NCBI GenBank assembly: GCA_964486655.1
Contig: CAZAON010000475.1
Span: 1-15,765 of the forward strand
Source: JADKIH01 sp964486655
GTDB lineage: Bacteria; Bacteroidota; Bacteroidia; AKYH767-A; 2013-40CM-41-45
Length of the DNA stretch: 15,765 bases
Direction of reading: 5' to 3'
The position numbers were made by a program, and so were the translations under genes. Numbering within the stretch: position 1 is the stretch's first letter; each line of letters begins with the position of its first letter. The notes beneath the pieces are model-generated. The model was not told where the DNA came from and searched no databases. It saw nothing but the letters and a program-made list of their open reading frames with translations. Below, piece by piece: positions 7,361 to 14,702 of this stretch.

Positions 7361-8419
7361 TCAATTCAATCCGGAAAGAAATTTTATCGTATCAACTCCA
7401 TCCGCATAGTCCCATAATTCCGGTGACTGTGTTTTTCCGAACGGAACCGTGATATTCTTCAATTCCTTATTGTGTTCATAAAGGCTGTGTCCCGCGGCAA
7501 TGCATTGAATCATTTCACGCTCCTGTGCCAGATGTTCCTCCAGCCTGGCCGGTGATTCATATTTCTCATAATGAACAACAGCGATAGATGAAGCAATATG
7601 TTTTTCCTCTCTTACAATCAGGAATCCGTTCTGTAAAAATGGTATTTGCTTAAGTAGTAAAACCGAATTATTGTAATCAAAGTTATTCATGTACTTCGAT
7701 GATTCGTTTACAAATGAGTATTCGAAAATAGCCTCGAAAAACTGATTAAAGTTGTATCCCTCAGGCACATATAACTTTGACACATTCCTGCATCCCAATC
7801 CGAAATAGGTGAAAATATCCTTTCCCAAAGCGACCAGTTCATCCTTCGTTTCATCACCGGTTAAAACAGCGACTCCATTCCGGTTCATCCGGATAATGTT
7901 TGGATACTTTCCGAAATAATATTCAAAGTAGCGGGCCGAATTATTGCTGCCTGTAGCAATTACGGCATCCACTCCACTCAATCGCTCTGCAAAGGTGATA
8001 TGATCGCGAAGAGCCGGTTCAGCCTCAACGATAAGTCCGGCTATAAATGGCAGCAATATCCCGTCGCCCGTCGCGTTTTTACCCTGGTATTTATGTCCCG
8101 AAATCAATATCGAGATCAGGTCATGTAAGCCGACGAACGGAATGTTTCCCGCATTCACCACACCCACAGTCAATGACTTAGGCGGATGAAGATTGCCGTA
8201 CCTGCCGATCCATGTATCTGTTTGTGTCAGAGCCTCAGCCCATTGACTCAATGCCTGCCTGACGAAACGTTCTGTAAACCATGGATTAGCAATGTAAGCA
8301 CCGGTAAATACGGGCTTCAATTCCGCCTCATAGTTATTCAGCTTATCCGAAATTATGTCCGACAACCGGCTTATTGCCTTTATCCTTGCCTGAAGACTCA
8401 AAACTGTATGAACTGCCAT
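7361..8419 (-). CDS. Acyl-CoA reductase, LuxC family
   Basis: Aldehyde-dehydrogenase-fold enzyme predicted to reduce acyl-CoA or acyl-protein thioesters to aldehydes using NADPH; the physiological substrate in Bacteroidota is not known to me. The 352-aa protein contains LTVGVVNAGNIPFVGLHD (about 83-100), a VIATGSNNSARYFEYYFGKYPNIIR block (154-177), NRNGVAVLTGDE, and the catalytic cysteine region FGLGCRNVSKLYVP with Cys210. It converges on lepB, the two stop codons being only 8 bases apart. It diverges from the ferredoxin gene, a pairing I associate with this phylum and one that hints at a shared redox role. It ends in TGA, showing that TGA is used as a stop here. This is not evidence of bioluminescence: luxAB, luxD and luxE are absent. 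Confidence 0.88.
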   Translation of the reverse strand: MAVHTVLSLQARIKAISRLSDIISDKLNNYEAELKPVFTGAYIANPWFTERFVRQALSQWAEALTQTDTWIGRYGNLHPPKSLTVGVVNAGNIPFVGLHDLISILISGHKYQGKNATGDGILLPFIAGLIVEAEPALRDHITFAERLSGVDAVIATGSNNSARYFEYYFGKYPNIIRMNRNGVAVLTGDETKDELVALGKDIFTYFGLGCRNVSKLYVPEGYNFNQFFEAIFEYSFVNESSKYMNNFDYNNSVLLLKQIPFLQNGFLIVREEKHIASSIAVVHYEKYESPARLEEHLAQEREMIQCIAAGHSLYEHNKELKNITVPFGKTQSPELWDYADGVDTIKFLSGLN

Positions 8420-8449
8420 TTTGATATTTTCTTTTTCTAATTACTTTTG
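8420..8449 (+). promoter_or_regulatory. Promoter of the ferredoxin gene (TTTG-N18-TACTTTTG)
   Basis: TTTG at 8420-8423 and TACTTTTG at 8442-8449 are 18 bases apart, matching both Bacteroidota consensus boxes exactly. The -33 box abuts the start codon of the divergent acyl-CoA reductase. The transcript would begin near 8455, giving a leader of about 30 bases before ATG 8487. Confidence 0.72.
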
Positions 8450-8464
8450 CATACAAACAAAATC

Positions 8465-8472
8465 CAAAAGTA
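8465..8472 (-). promoter_or_regulatory. -7 box (TACTTTTG) of the acyl-CoA reductase promoter
   Basis: On the minus strand this reads TACTTTTG, an exact TAnnTTTG match identical to the box at 8442-8449 on the plus strand. The two form an inverted repeat with a 15-base spacer. No TTG is seen at the expected distance upstream, so the -33 element is poor. The leader to the ATG at 8419 would be about 40 bases. Confidence 0.5.
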
Positions 8473-8486
8473 GAAAACGTACCGTT

Positions 8487-8837
8487 ATGGCTATCATGAT
8501 AACCGAAGAATGCATCAACTGTGGTGCATGCGAACCAGAATGTCCTAATAATGCAATTTATGAAGGTGGCGCCGAGTGGAGATTTTCCGATGGCACCAGC
8601 ATCAAAGGCATGTTTAAAAAATCAGATGGCAGTGAAGTAGCCGCAGACGCTGCTCAGGCTCCTGTCGCTATGGATGTTTATTATATCGTTCACGATAAAT
8701 GCACTGAATGTGTGGGCTTCCATGATGAACCTCAATGTGCTTCCGTTTGTCCGGTCGACTGCTGCGTAGATGATCCAAACTACCGCGAATCGAAAGAAGA
8801 TCTTCTCGCGAAGAAAGAAAAAATGCATGCTGCATAG
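8487..8837 (+). CDS. Ferredoxin with two [4Fe-4S] clusters
   Basis: Small cytosolic electron carrier of 116 aa. Cluster motif I is CINCGACEPECPNNAIYEGG (about residues 10-29). Cluster motif II has the expanded spacing CTECVGFHDEPQCASVCPVDCC, as in the 4Fe-4S dicluster ferredoxins usual in this phylum. Between them lies an insert of about 50 residues. The frame is open upstream to an ATG at 8421, but that start lies within the promoter and adds a non-conserved tail; ATG 8487 gives the expected MAIMITEECINCGACEP start. It is divergent from the acyl-CoA reductase, with which it may share electrons. TAG stop, then a strong terminator. Confidence 0.92.
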   Translation: MAIMITEECINCGACEPECPNNAIYEGGAEWRFSDGTSIKGMFKKSDGSEVAADAAQAPVAMDVYYIVHDKCTECVGFHDEPQCASVCPVDCCVDDPNYRESKEDLLAKKEKMHAA

Positions 8838-8852
8838 TATTGCTGAAATAAT

Positions 8853-8893
8853 AAAAAAGACCGCAATTCGTTTAGAGAGTTGCGGTCTTTTTT
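8853..8893 (+). terminator. Intrinsic terminator after the ferredoxin gene
   Basis: A perfect 14-bp stem pairs 8853-8866 with 8880-8893 around a 13-base loop; the core is GACCGCAA/TTGCGGTC. The A-run on the left and T-run on the right make it able to work in both directions, but it lies 16 bases after the ferredoxin stop and mainly ends that transcript. Confidence 0.9.
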
Positions 8894-8914
8894 ATTGAAG
8901 ATTGAAGAATGAAG
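8894..8914. repeat. Short heptamer tandem repeat, ATTGAAG x2 plus AATGAAG
   Basis: Three consecutive 7-base units follow the ferredoxin terminator directly, in the gap before the unknown exported protein. Similar heptamer arrays occur at 13869 in this window. The rest of the 8915-9038 gap contains no clear promoter; AATCTTTG at 8990-8997 is only an imperfect match to the -7 box. Confidence 0.5.
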
Positions 8915-9038
8915 ATTTATCGTGAAAGGAAATTAGTGGCTAATTGAGTAATGTAATTAGACCATATGCTCTGAAAGCAAAACAACAATAATCTTTGTGA
9001 TCTTCGTTCCTTATTGTCTTTGTTTCAAAAAAAGAATA

Positions 9039-9881
9039 ATGCGAATACTCGGACTCATAATTTCATTTTTACTTTTTTCACAATTCGCCCGGTCACAGAG
9101 TCTGGATTCACTTACATCGCTTATTCCAAAAATTCAGAAAGGCGAAAACGATTCTGTTCGTCTCGAATCGAATAAAGTTTTTCTTACAGGTTTTGAAAAT
9201 TTGCTGAAAGTGAAAAATTCGTTCACAAGAAATTTCGATACGCTGAAAAATATTTCGATAATCGTTCCTGACGATGATAAATTCAGGCTTTACACCTGGG
9301 TCGTTCCTCACTACGACGGAAGTAAATATGAATACTTCGGATTCATTCAATACCGTTCGGCCAAAGAAAAAGATTCTGTCTATCTTATTCCATTGCACGA
9401 TTCAACATCCATCATTCAAAAACCTGAATCAGAAAAGTTATCGCCGAACAAATGGCTCGGTGCCGTTTACTATTCAATTAAATCGACCGAAAAATCGGGC
9501 ACCACTTATTACACCCTCTTTGGCTGGAAGGGTAAAAACGAGGCCGAAACCCAAAAGCTCATTGAAGTACTTTATTTTAACAAGAATAAACCGCAATTCG
9601 GCTACCCATTATTTAAAACGGGCTCTGTTTTTAAAAGCAGGATGATTTTCACCTTCGCTTCCCAGACGACCATGAAACTGAATTACGATAAGAATTACGG
9701 AGGCATCGTTTTCGACCACCTGGCGGCCAATAAAACCAGTCCGGCACTTATAACCGGTCCGGATGGCACCTATGACGCATTTAAATGGAAAAAAGGCAAA
9801 TGGCTCCTTTACAAGGATGTGGATGTCCGCACCAAATGGCAACCCACTGAGCAAAAGCCTGTTTCTCCTGAGGAAAAATAA
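9039..9881 (+). CDS. Exported protein of unknown function
   Basis: I do not recognise the family. The 280-aa product has a clear signal peptide (Arg2, hydrophobic core LGLIISFLLFSQ, likely cleavage near ARSQS at about residues 17-21), so it acts in the periplasm or at the outer surface. The body is rich in aromatic and charged residues and looks beta-rich. Notable blocks are KFRLYTWVVPHYDGSKYEYFGFIQYR, YYTLFGWKGKN and GPDGTYDAFKWKKGKWLLYKDVDVR. No catalytic motif or cysteine pair is apparent. An in-frame ATG at 8997 would add 14 residues ahead of the signal peptide; ATG 9039 gives a better exported N-terminus. The gene stands alone, between the ferredoxin terminator and the aminotransferase (61-base gap). 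Confidence 0.75.
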   Translation: MRILGLIISFLLFSQFARSQSLDSLTSLIPKIQKGENDSVRLESNKVFLTGFENLLKVKNSFTRNFDTLKNISIIVPDDDKFRLYTWVVPHYDGSKYEYFGFIQYRSAKEKDSVYLIPLHDSTSIIQKPESEKLSPNKWLGAVYYSIKSTEKSGTTYYTLFGWKGKNEAETQKLIEVLYFNKNKPQFGYPLFKTGSVFKSRMIFTFASQTTMKLNYDKNYGGIVFDHLAANKTSPALITGPDGTYDAFKWKKGKWLLYKDVDVRTKWQPTEQKPVSPEEK

Positions 9882-9942
9882 TTCGGGAAAAACGGCAATC
9901 CACTTTCCTTTAAAGTAGTAGTTTCGCGCTTTATTTATAAGT

Positions 9943-11010
9943 ATGAAACTATTCATTCCCGGACCGACAAACGTTCACCCCGACGTGCTTGCGAAAATGG
10001 CAACACCAATGATGGGGCATCGAACTCCGGAAGCATCGGCATTACAAAAAAGCATTTCGGACAAACTGCGTAAACTGATGTATACTGAAAACAAAATTGT
10101 TCTCAGTACATCTTCGGGTACCGGACTTATGGAAGGAGCCATTCGCAGTCTTACTCAAAAGAAAGCGATCGTTTTTTCGACAGGAGCATTCGGAAAAAGA
10201 TGGCATGAACTGGCGAAGCTGAACGGTATTGATGCAGATCTATTCGAAGCCGTTTCCGGTGAACCGATCATGCCCGATACGGTAGATAAATATTTAAAGA
10301 CGGGACAATACGATACGGTTGCGATCACGCACAGTGAGACTTCAACGGCTGTGATGAATCCGATTGAGTCAATCGCCGAAGTGATTTCAAAATACAAAAA
10401 TGTTTTATGGATGGTGGACACCGTCAGTTCGCTCGGCGGAGTTCGTGTTGAAGTGGACAGGCTCGGAATAGATGTGTGCATCAGTTCGTCACAGAAGGCG
10501 TTGGCATTGCCTCCCGGACTGGCATTGGCTTCGGTTTCGGCGAAAGCGGAGGAGCGAATGAAGAAAATCGGCCGCCGCGGATTCTACCTTGATCTGCTTA
10601 CATTATGCGAATTCATCGACAAGAAAAATTACCAGTACAACTGCACTCCTTCCCTCTCTCACATGTTCGCTCTCGATTTTCAGCTCGACCGGATTTTGAA
10701 GGAAGGTCTGGAGAACCGTTTCATTCGTCATATTGAAATGGCCGAATACACAATAAACTGGGCGGAGAATTTTTTCAAATCTTTTCCGATGCCGGGATTC
10801 GAAGCGCTAACCGTTACCTGCATAGAGAATACTCGAAACATCGATATTCCCAAACTCAACAAAGAACTTCAGGCTAAGAATATGGTTTTATCCAACGGCT
10901 ATGGAGCACTTAAAGACAAGACATTCCGCATCGGTCACATGGGCGAAATGGTTCTTGACGATCTGATAGAATTAACAGAAGCAATTGAAGATATTTTAAA
11001 ATTAAAGTAA
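9943..11010 (+). CDS. Class V aminotransferase (alanine-glyoxylate / serine-pyruvate / phosphoserine type)
   Basis: PLP-dependent fold-type I aminotransferase of 355 aa. FIPGPTNVHPDVLAKM and GHRTPEASALQ (4-35) are the typical N-terminus. SSGTGLMEGAIRSL (58-70) holds the phosphate of PLP. MVDTVSSLGG (157-166) carries Asp159, which pairs with the pyridine nitrogen. SSSQKALALPPGL (181-193) carries the Schiff-base Lys185. The exact substrate cannot be settled from sequence; serine-pyruvate/alanine-glyoxylate activity or a phosphoserine aminotransferase role are the main options. It is followed after 3 bases by the DUF1015 gene, hence one operon. A weak promoter box, TAGTTTCG, lies at 9919-9926. 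Confidence 0.88.
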   Translation: MKLFIPGPTNVHPDVLAKMATPMMGHRTPEASALQKSISDKLRKLMYTENKIVLSTSSGTGLMEGAIRSLTQKKAIVFSTGAFGKRWHELAKLNGIDADLFEAVSGEPIMPDTVDKYLKTGQYDTVAITHSETSTAVMNPIESIAEVISKYKNVLWMVDTVSSLGGVRVEVDRLGIDVCISSSQKALALPPGLALASVSAKAEERMKKIGRRGFYLDLLTLCEFIDKKNYQYNCTPSLSHMFALDFQLDRILKEGLENRFIRHIEMAEYTINWAENFFKSFPMPGFEALTVTCIENTRNIDIPKLNKELQAKNMVLSNGYGALKDKTFRIGHMGEMVLDDLIELTEAIEDILKLK

Positions 11011-11013
11011 CAG

Positions 11014-12258
11014 ATGGCAATATTAAAACCATTCAAAGGCATTCGTCCGAAAAAAGAATTCGTAAGCAAGGTAGCAAGTAAACCTTATGATGTACTGAAC
11101 GAAAAAGAAGCTCGTGAAGAATGTATCGGAAATCCTCTTTCCTTTTATCATGTTATAAAACCGGAAATTGATTTCCCTGATGAACATGATCATTACGCGC
11201 CTGAAATTTACGAGAAAGGAATTCAGAATTTCAGACAGATGATGAAAGACGGCGTTTTCTTTACCGATGAAGCCGAATATTATTACATCTATGCCCAAAC
11301 GATGAACGGCCGCCGCCAGTATGGTATCGTAGGCTGTGCTTCGATTGATGATTACTTCAATGATGTGATCAAGAAACATGAGCTAACCCGTCCGGATAAA
11401 GAAGAAGACAGAAAAAATCACATTCGTTACAGCAACCTGAATTACGAACCTGTTTTCTTCGCTTATCATGCGAATGCAGACCTTGACAGGATAGTCGCGG
11501 AAATCATTAAGGCACAACCCGAATATGATTTTACAACAGATGACGGAATCGGGCATACATTCTGGGTCAGCAAAGATGCGAACATCAACAAGCGTATAAC
11601 GGAATTATTCGCAAAACTGCCGGCAACCTATGTAGCAGACGGACATCATCGCACCGCTGCAGCCGCTTTAGTAGGCCGGGAGTTGCGCGAGAAAAATCCA
11701 AACCACAAAGGGAATGAGGAATACAATTATTTCCTCGCTGTTCACTTTCCTGATAATCAACTTGCCATTATGGATTATAACCGTGTGGTGAAAGATCTGA
11801 ACGGACTTACCATTGAACAGTTCATTGACAAGCTGCGTGTTAATTTTCATGTTGAGCCGAAAGGAAAGACTGCTTACCGCCCAAAGGCTTTGCATGAATT
11901 CGGAATGTACCTGAATAATGAATGGTACCAGCTGATCGCGAAAGAAGGCACATTCAACGATCACGATCCGATTGGCGTTTTAGATGTGACCATTTTATCG
12001 AACCAGATACTTGAACCGATTCTTAATATTAAAGACCTCCGTACTGATAAGAGAATTGAATTCGTCGGTGGTTTGCGTGGACTTGGCGAACTGGAAAAAA
12101 GAGTGAACAGCGGCGAGATGAAAGTTGCATTTTCCATGTATCCGGTTTCGATGAAACAACTGACTGATATAGCAGACAAAGGAATGACCATGCCACCGAA
12201 GGTGACCTGGTTTGAACCGAAGCTCAGAAGCGGACTTGTGTTACACACTCTCAGTTAA
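11014..12258 (+). CDS. DUF1015 family protein
   Basis: Conserved soluble protein of 414 aa without an established activity. It matches the DUF1015 family from end to end: N-terminal FKGIRPKKEFVSKVASKPYDVLNEKEAR (7-34) and NPLSFYHVIKPEID (40-53); the middle motif VIKKHELTRPDKEEDR (118-133); and the most conserved block YVADGHHRTAAA (206-217), whose His-His-Arg and Asp look like an active or ligand site. The C-terminal VGGLRGLGELEKRV and SMYPVSMKQLTDIADKGMTMPPKVTWFEPKLRSGL also fit. DUF1015 genes often sit beside serine/phosphoserine metabolism genes. Here the gene lies 3 bases after an aminotransferase and 1 base before the YggS gene, inside a PLP-centred operon. Confidence 0.9.
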   Translation: MAILKPFKGIRPKKEFVSKVASKPYDVLNEKEAREECIGNPLSFYHVIKPEIDFPDEHDHYAPEIYEKGIQNFRQMMKDGVFFTDEAEYYYIYAQTMNGRRQYGIVGCASIDDYFNDVIKKHELTRPDKEEDRKNHIRYSNLNYEPVFFAYHANADLDRIVAEIIKAQPEYDFTTDDGIGHTFWVSKDANINKRITELFAKLPATYVADGHHRTAAAALVGRELREKNPNHKGNEEYNYFLAVHFPDNQLAIMDYNRVVKDLNGLTIEQFIDKLRVNFHVEPKGKTAYRPKALHEFGMYLNNEWYQLIAKEGTFNDHDPIGVLDVTILSNQILEPILNIKDLRTDKRIEFVGGLRGLGELEKRVNSGEMKVAFSMYPVSMKQLTDIADKGMTMPPKVTWFEPKLRSGLVLHTLS

Positions 12259-12259
12259 T

Positions 12260-12907
12260 ATGATCAATCTGGAAAATTATCATCGGATAAAAGAAGAAGC
12301 CGGAAAATATGGTGCGGAGATAATTGCAGTCAGTAAAAAGAAATCCGTTGAAGATATTCGTACTTTAATGGATGCCGGACAGAAAAAATTCGGCGAGAAT
12401 TATGTTCAGGAGCTTGTTCAAAAACAGAAAGAAATTCAGGAAGCTCAGTGGCATTTCATCGGGCACCTCCAGACCAATAAAGTAAAACAGATCATTCCGC
12501 TTGTGTCAATGATACAAAGTATTGACAGCTTAAAACTAATGAAGGAGGTCGACAAGCAATCCAGGGATTTGAACCGCAAAACAGACTGTCTTTTGGAAGT
12601 TCACATTGCAAAGGAAGAAAGCAAGTCAGGGTTTTCCATAGTTGATATTCAAAATCATTTTCAATCAGGTGCATTGAATAATTTTCCGAATGTGACGATA
12701 CGGGGACTGATGGGAATGGCGACAATGACAGAGGACAATTCTTTAATCCGCGAAGAATTCAGATCTCTGCGTAAACTTTTTGAGCAATTTAAATCACCCT
12801 CCTTTGATCAGCTTTCGATGGGAATGACATCAGATTACAGGATGGCACTTGAAGAAGGAAGTACGATGATAAGAATCGGTTCGGCAATATTCGGGGAACG
12901 GAATTAA
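12260..12907 (+). CDS. YggS/PROSC family pyridoxal-phosphate homeostasis protein
   Basis: PLP carrier and homeostasis protein of 215 aa with a single alanine-racemase-like barrel and no known catalysis. Motifs: IIAVSKKKS with the PLP lysine at about residue 26; GQKKFGENYVQE; QWHFIGHLQTNKVKQI; IQSIDSLKLMKEVDKQS; LLEVHIAKEESKSGF; IRGLMGMATMT; and LSMGMTSDYRMALEEGSTMIRIGSAIFGER at the C-terminus. The frame can be extended to an ATG at 12212 inside the DUF1015 gene. ATG 12260, one base after that gene's stop, gives the family length and avoids a 46-base overlap. It is probably translated by coupling with DUF1015. Confidence 0.92.
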   Translation: MINLENYHRIKEEAGKYGAEIIAVSKKKSVEDIRTLMDAGQKKFGENYVQELVQKQKEIQEAQWHFIGHLQTNKVKQIIPLVSMIQSIDSLKLMKEVDKQSRDLNRKTDCLLEVHIAKEESKSGFSIVDIQNHFQSGALNNFPNVTIRGLMGMATMTEDNSLIREEFRSLRKLFEQFKSPSFDQLSMGMTSDYRMALEEGSTMIRIGSAIFGERN

Positions 12908-12914
12908 TCCGCAT

Positions 12915-13862
12915 ATGGGAATTTTATTCGCATTACTTACAACATTATCCTGGGCAATCGGAATTTTCCCTTTTACCGAAGCAGCGCGAAGAATTGGAAC
13001 AAATTCGTTAAACCAGTTCAGGTTATTACTGGCGATGGTTTTTATCGCAATTATTGCTTCCGTTTTTTATACGAATGAATTTGCGGCAATCTTTTCTTCC
13101 AATTATTCTTCAGCCTGGTTATGGCTGGGTTTGTCGGGTGTGGTCGGACTTACAATCGGTGATTACTTCGCATTCGAAATGTTTAAGATACTCGGAGCGA
13201 GAACGGGAAGTGTGCTAACGACATTCGCTCCTGCAGCAGCTTTACTCGTTGGATCATTGCTGATCGATGAACATATTTCGGCAATCGGAATTTTCGGAAT
13301 TGCGCTGACCATATTCGGAGTAAACTTTGTAAGCTTTGGCCGGAAGGAAAGAGAAAAAATTCCCGATCTCGGTCATGGAACGATTGCATATGGAATCATT
13401 ACGGGAATACTAGCGGCACTTTGCCAGGGTGCGGGATTGGTGCTGGCGAAGAAAGGGCTCATGGTGCAGGGAACGGAATTCCCCCTCGCTCCTGTTCCGG
13501 CAAACTTCATTCGTCTGTCAGCCGCCGGAGGTTCGCTCGTTTTGTTCTGGATGTTCAGAGGAAAATTAAAAGAAATTTTTTCGCCCATCTTTGAAAACAA
13601 AAACAACAATCTGCGTTTTGCAGTTGCCGGAACAATTTTCGGTCCGACCCTGGGCGTAAGCCTTTCTCTTTATACTATCGCTCTCCTCGACCCTTCCGTT
13701 GCACAAACCATTTTCTCACTTGTGCCCGCATTCGCATTCTTACTTTCCGCAATTTTCCTGAAAGATAAAATTACGATTCAGTCCGTAGCGGGACTTTTCA
13801 TTGCGATACTCGGAGTTGTTATACTTATATGGAGGGAGGAAATAAAAACCATATTGGGATAA
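12915..13862 (+). CDS. DMT superfamily transporter (two EamA domains)
   Basis: Inner-membrane transporter of 315 aa with about ten hydrophobic segments arranged as two EamA repeats (roughly residues 1-138 and 155-310). The first begins FALLTTLSWAIGIFPFTEAARRIG; the second begins with YGIITGILAALCQGAGLVLAKKG. Repeat ends are marked by IGIFGIALTIFGVNFVSFGRKEREK and QSVAGLFIAILGVVILIWREE. Such proteins usually export amino acids, nucleotides or other metabolites; the substrate cannot be predicted. The start ATG is 7 bases after yggS, so it is probably the last gene of the aminotransferase operon. It converges on gmhA across a large inverted repeat. Confidence 0.88.
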   Translation: MGILFALLTTLSWAIGIFPFTEAARRIGTNSLNQFRLLLAMVFIAIIASVFYTNEFAAIFSSNYSSAWLWLGLSGVVGLTIGDYFAFEMFKILGARTGSVLTTFAPAAALLVGSLLIDEHISAIGIFGIALTIFGVNFVSFGRKEREKIPDLGHGTIAYGIITGILAALCQGAGLVLAKKGLMVQGTEFPLAPVPANFIRLSAAGGSLVLFWMFRGKLKEIFSPIFENKNNNLRFAVAGTIFGPTLGVSLSLYTIALLDPSVAQTIFSLVPAFAFLLSAIFLKDKITIQSVAGLFIAILGVVILIWREEIKTILG

Positions 13863-13868
13863 GTTAAA

Positions 13869-13999
13869 AATTACAAATTACAAATTACAAATTACGGGGG
13901 CGTTGTTGTGAACTTTTGACTTTTGATTCAGAGTCAGCTTGAATCAAGCTCTTAATTTTAGGCAAGGCCCTCGTAATTTGTAATTTGTAATTTGTAATT
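13869..13999. repeat. 33-bp inverted repeat built from AATTACA heptamers, between convergent genes
   Basis: Left arm 13869-13901 and right arm 13967-13999 pair over 33 positions with a single G-T wobble. Both arms consist of about four tandem AATTACA units followed by a GC-rich CGGGGC/GCCCTCG end. The 65-base loop has two mutually exclusive small hairpins: AGCTTGA-A-TCAAGCT (13936-13950), or TTGATTCA (13923-13930) with TGAATCAA (13940-13947). A further TAATTTGTAAT copy lies at 14019-14029, next to the gmhA stop codon. The position suggests a bidirectional transcript-end structure; the heptamer composition suggests a dispersed repeat family. Confidence 0.8.
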
Positions 14000-14029
14000 C
14001 AACTACGCTCAGCACAACTAATTTGTAAT

Positions 14030-14605
14030 CTACAAACCGCTTTCAATCGCATGTATCAATGAGTGAATCACCTTAATATGTATTTCCTGCGCCCTGTCTG
14101 CAAACTCACTTTTCGGAGCACGTATTTCAACGTCACACATTGCAGCCATTCGACCACCGTCTTTCCCGGTTAGTCCGACTACTTTCATTCCATTTTTCTT
14201 CGCTGACTCTATTGCCGCAATTACATTTTTCGAATTACCGCTCGTACTAATCGCCAGTAAAACATCACCACTCTTACCGATCGCCTCGACGTACCTGGAG
14301 AAAACAAAATCATATCCGTAGTCGTTTGAAACGCAACTGATATGTGATGGATCACTGATTGATAATGCGGCAATGGGTTTGCGATTATCGCGGAATCGTC
14401 CGGTTAACTCTTCAGCAAAATGCATGGCGTCACACATACTCCCGCCATTTCCACAGGAGATAATCTTTCCCCCTGACTTCAATGAGTCGATCATCAACTG
14501 CGCGGCTTTTGAAATTGAATTCAGATTATTTTCATCGGCCAAAAAATAATTCAATGTGTTTTTCGCTTCATTGAAATCGGAACGGATGATATCTATAAGT
14601 GTCAT
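14030..14605 (-). CDS. gmhA: D-sedoheptulose 7-phosphate isomerase (GmhA)
   Basis: First step of ADP-heptose synthesis for lipopolysaccharide: D-sedoheptulose 7-phosphate to D-glycero-D-manno-heptose 7-phosphate. The 191-aa SIS-domain protein aligns by eye along its whole length with E. coli GmhA. The motifs are SCGNGGSMCDAMHFAEELTGR (phosphate loop and His62/Glu66 metal or catalytic residues), ISTSGNSKNVI (119-130), LTGKDGG (145-151) and RAQEIHIKVIH with Gln173 and His181. In the phosphate loop Met replaces the His seen in E. coli (GGSMCD versus GGSHCD). The other heptose genes (hldE, gmhB, hldD) are not in the window. It is minus-strand, with an imperfect -7 box TACCTTCG at 14622-14629. Confidence 0.93.
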   Translation of the reverse strand: MTLIDIIRSDFNEAKNTLNYFLADENNLNSISKAAQLMIDSLKSGGKIISCGNGGSMCDAMHFAEELTGRFRDNRKPIAALSISDPSHISCVSNDYGYDFVFSRYVEAIGKSGDVLLAISTSGNSKNVIAAIESAKKNGMKVVGLTGKDGGRMAAMCDVEIRAPKSEFADRAQEIHIKVIHSLIHAIESGL

Positions 14606-14702
14606 AGGATAAATTCTGAGGCGAAGGTAAGAAAGAATTGGGAAGAATGAATTGAATAGTTACAAGTATAATTAAGAGTAACGATAGAATAATAAGTATA
14701 TA

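Noticed and set aside
7361..8419. Bioluminescence operon, because of LuxC similarity
   Set aside because: No luciferase, LuxD or LuxE genes are nearby; LuxC-family reductases are common in non-luminous Bacteroidota.
13869..13999. CRISPR-like array or transposon ends (MITE)
   Set aside because: Units are 7 bases with no spacers, and I see no target-site duplication. An inverted repeat or terminator-like element explains it better, though a MITE-like origin cannot be excluded.
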